Assembly (NCBI GenBank): GCA_947579665.1
Contig: OX388346.1
Span: 90,708,615 to 90,772,614, forward strand
DNA length: 64,000 bases
Source of the DNA: Sympetrum striolatum
Lineage: Eukaryota; Arthropoda; Insecta; Odonata; Libellulidae
Direction: 5' to 3'
Below are positions 61,666-64,000 of this stretch, piece after piece. Below the pieces are notes generated by a model. That model saw nothing but the letters and a program-made list of their open reading frames with translations, had not been told where the DNA came from and made no database searches. A program made the translations under genes and the position numbers. Each line of letters opens with the position of its first letter. Position 1 is the stretch's first letter.

Positions 61666-62214
61666 TACTACATCCTGCGATTCTAGTTTTAGAAGATCTA
61701 GTTGAAAGTAGATGTAACGTTGGTAATTTAAATTATTTTATGTGTATCCAAGCAAAATACATTGCACTTCGCTGATCTACGAATAATGTTTTCACAAGTT
61801 ACTTGTGGTGTGCCCTGAAGACAACTATCACTTATTCTTCGGATTTACTAATTTGCCTATTTTATTCAATTGTTTTAAGTACTTATAAATAGATAAGTCA
61901 CTAACTCTGAATTCCATCTTTGGTATATACTGCTCCCGCAAAGAAAAAGAGGGAAAAAGTATCATAATCGTGCTGTTTTTTCCATTTACTCCATATGAGA
62001 TTATGGTTTCAAAGGGCGAGCTTCAGTGCTGCCATCTCGCGGCTGCGGACATTAAGGGCGTCAGCCGATTGTACAGTCAGCATAGGGGAGCTTCAGGGGC
62101 GTGGTAGTACCATATCAGCGCGGGGGATCAATTCCCCGCGTACCAATCTGTCGGGAGATCAATTCCCCGCGTACGAATTCCCCCCGGACCAATTCACCGG
62201 GCGCTGTAAATCGG

Positions 62215-64000
62215 TATTTATGTATTCCAGCTCCTATATTAATTATTAAAATCGATCACTTAATGTAAGTTTTGCTTTTCATTCATCAATCCCCTCGAAC
62301 TGGGAAACAAAGAAATAAATATGATATTTTAATGATTTTACCATATCTATCGTTTTCGTAAAATATAGTGTAGTTATGCTCAAATAAATCAACAAGGAAA
62401 CCAGTCTGACATGTGTATTGTTTAAATGTGTAGAGATTACTCCCAGAGTAAGCTCAGATAAGCTGTGAATTTTCATATTCTAAGTGATTCTGCAGGAAAA
62501 AGGCTAACAATAGTAATAAAACAAACTATTTACGTGGCGAGATAAGCCATTTCGATTATAAAATTAATAGGTTTCTTCGTAAATTGCCTATTTTTAAAGA
62601 TAATTTATAAAATAAAGGACGGGGGATTATGAAATCTTATTCCCATTCAATTATGCCAACGGGAAAAAATTATAAGCAGATGTAACCAACTCTACTTGAT
62701 TGTCTTCCTCCATAAAAACTTCTTCGATCAACAATCGAAATGGTACACAGAACTGAAAAATTTAAATTTAAATATTCTAAATTTTCAATTATGGAAGGTA
62801 GAAATATTTCAATGAATTTCCTCCTGTGTAGTCTTTTAATTTAAAACTTAACTCCTACGAATACTCCCTAATTGGAAATAATGCTTAAATTATTATTATT
62901 AGGGGTCTTTATTAGGCGAGATTGAGAAAATGTGACGCTAGTTAGGGCAAATCTAGAAATAAAACAAAAGTTCTGCTTTCTTATAACAAAATCCTCTCTA
63001 AGTACAAAACGTAATTTACATTTTCAGTCATTTTATCATTAAGTACGTTGAAAGGAATATATATTGCAAAATAGGTAGCAAAGAAGAACTTAGAAAAATT
63101 ACATCGAGAACTTTATTTAAGAACGACTCTAAATAAGCAAATCCAAAGGGTTGTTTAATCATGAGCAGCCTTCAAACAAACTCACGCTATCTCCAAAACT
63201 AATTAAGACAGGAGTATTCATTTCCATCCCCTGAACGTGAGGCGTCAATATTGACCGCCATCTCTGCGAGCGCTGCTTAAATTGCCTCTTTTAATAAAAT
63301 CAGAATCCGATGATCCCACTCACAAACTTAACCTCGGAATTCGATATTTCGCGGCGGTTCCTCTAGACGGCGGAACATCAATTGCTTTTCGAATGTCTTG
63401 GAAACACCTTATTACCTGAGTTTTGATTCTCGTCGAGGCGTATTCAAGGTAGGAAACCAAGGGAGGGCTGAGTCGCATTTCATATTACACGAGTTTGCTA
63501 AGGGATCCTCGTTGAGACATGGTTCACAATAAGGAGATATTCATGAGTTCTCCTCTTCGAACGAAGAAGCGGGTCTGTTGATACACTTATGAGACGCTTG
63601 CATAATCAATGGACTTTACTACATCCATACGTCTTTTAAGTGAGCTTCGAACATTGAATTTTCATTCATTGCGGAATCAAAGACGGGTAAAACACACTAA
63701 AGCGGCAGTAGACGAACAAGATTGTAGATTTAGAAAAAACACGAATGCGCTTCAAACACCAAATTAAAGATTCCAGAGCTTCTCAAGCAAGCGTCGCTTA
63801 AACGTAGCTCGTAGTTATTTGAGAAATGGACCACCATAAAGATAGAAAGTTAAGGTACACGAAAATTCTATCCAGATATACGGCGAAGCTCTCAATTTTC
63901 ACTATTATCTGAACGAATTGGCAAATTTACATTGAAACATTCTTCCTCGGTATACAATGGTAAACACATGTCTAATTTTAAGAAGCAGCTGCGTTAACAA
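62215..64000. other. Anonymous DNA with a dispersed-repeat end
   Basis: A TTATTATTATTA run with CTTTATTAGGCGAGATTGAG at 62893-62932 matches 55183-55227. The last 800 bases (63200-63560 especially) are somewhat richer in CG, with no coding frame. Confidence 0.35.

Larger units (their letters stand above)
59634..62103 (+). mobile_element. P-like DNA transposon, copy 2 (defective, composite)
   Basis: Bounded by the 8-bp direct repeat GTAGTACC (59626-59633 and 62104-62111), with ends CACGAACTTAG and GGGGCGTG. It aligns to copy 1 over almost its whole length with scattered substitutions and indels. It has the same long imperfect inverted ends, the same transposase-like relic and the same two nested elements at the same positions. 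Because the target duplication lies within the inner edge of the MITE right arm, this insertion is later than the MITE. The autonomous partner is not in the window. Confidence 0.75.
59414..62204. mobile_element. GC-rich-ended MITE, split by P-like copy 2
   Basis: A direct repeat TGTAAATCGG flanks the unit (59404-59413 and 62205-62214); the true duplication may be 8 of these 10 bases. Inside it, the left arm (about 59414-59550) and right arm (62104-62204) are inverted copies. They share GAATTGATCTCCCGACAGAT, TACGCGGGGAATT and CCCCCGCGCTGATAT blocks, and the left arm has one extra internal ACGCGG unit. The P-like element occupies 59634-62103. Without it and one target copy the MITE is about 313 bp. 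The strong contrast with AT-rich flanks makes the ends easy to see. Superfamily unknown; an 8-bp duplication would fit hAT or P. Confidence 0.75.

Overview
The window looks like AT-rich nuclear DNA from an animal, most likely an arthropod and probably an insect. No host protein-coding gene, rRNA, intact tRNA, operon or CRISPR array could be supported. The arthropod guess rests on the mix of old mobile elements: P-like, piggyBac-like and Tc1/mariner-like DNA elements, CR1/jockey-group and R2/R4-group non-LTR retrotransposon pieces, and tRNA-derived SINE heads. Long frames free of stop codons are rare. The longest ones lie on the pyrimidine-rich strand of purine/pyrimidine-skewed tracts, where stop codons are scarce by composition. 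The window is best read as intergenic DNA or the inside of a very large intron.

Layout. From 0 to 19 kb there is mostly anonymous AT-rich DNA. It carries two copies of a roughly 1-kb interspersed repeat called here family H (5594-6278 on +, 7131-8622 on -), a diverged tandem array whose units each carry a pol III B-box-like motif (9060-9870), purine-rich blocks (10.3-10.9, 15.2-15.9 and 16.6-17.1 kb) and two foldback elements (16182-16371, 17533-17633). At 19.7-21.4 kb a TTAA-flanked piggyBac-like element has been split by a third H copy. From 21.4 to 29.4 kb there is anonymous DNA with a CR1-type 3' end and GC/CpG-richer islands. From 29.4 to 34.1 kb lie H copy D and a head-to-tail pair, E and F. 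At 36.79-36.88 kb there is a near-perfect 88-bp hairpin.

The most informative part is a pair of related DNA transposons at 41617-44213 and 59634-62103. Each has its own 8-bp target duplication (TATATGCT and GTAGTACC), long imperfect inverted ends and a broken open frame that resembles the C-terminal part of a P/THAP9-type transposase. Both copies carry the same two nested insertions: a TA-flanked element with GGGGTGACTTYGGCC ends and a 110-bp mariner-type MITE. A composite, already damaged element was therefore what moved, presumably with transposase supplied elsewhere. The second copy sits inside a separate roughly 313-bp MITE (59414-62204) with about 100-bp GC-rich inverted ends. Other retroelement remains are a frameshifted reverse transcriptase fragment (49570-50334), a SINE head (51222-51312) and a 5'-truncated R2/R4-group tail lodged between two TAA microsatellites (54897-55200).

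No genes work together as a pathway here. The content is a layered record of transposon insertions. All family assignments are from reading the sequence and were not checked against databases.
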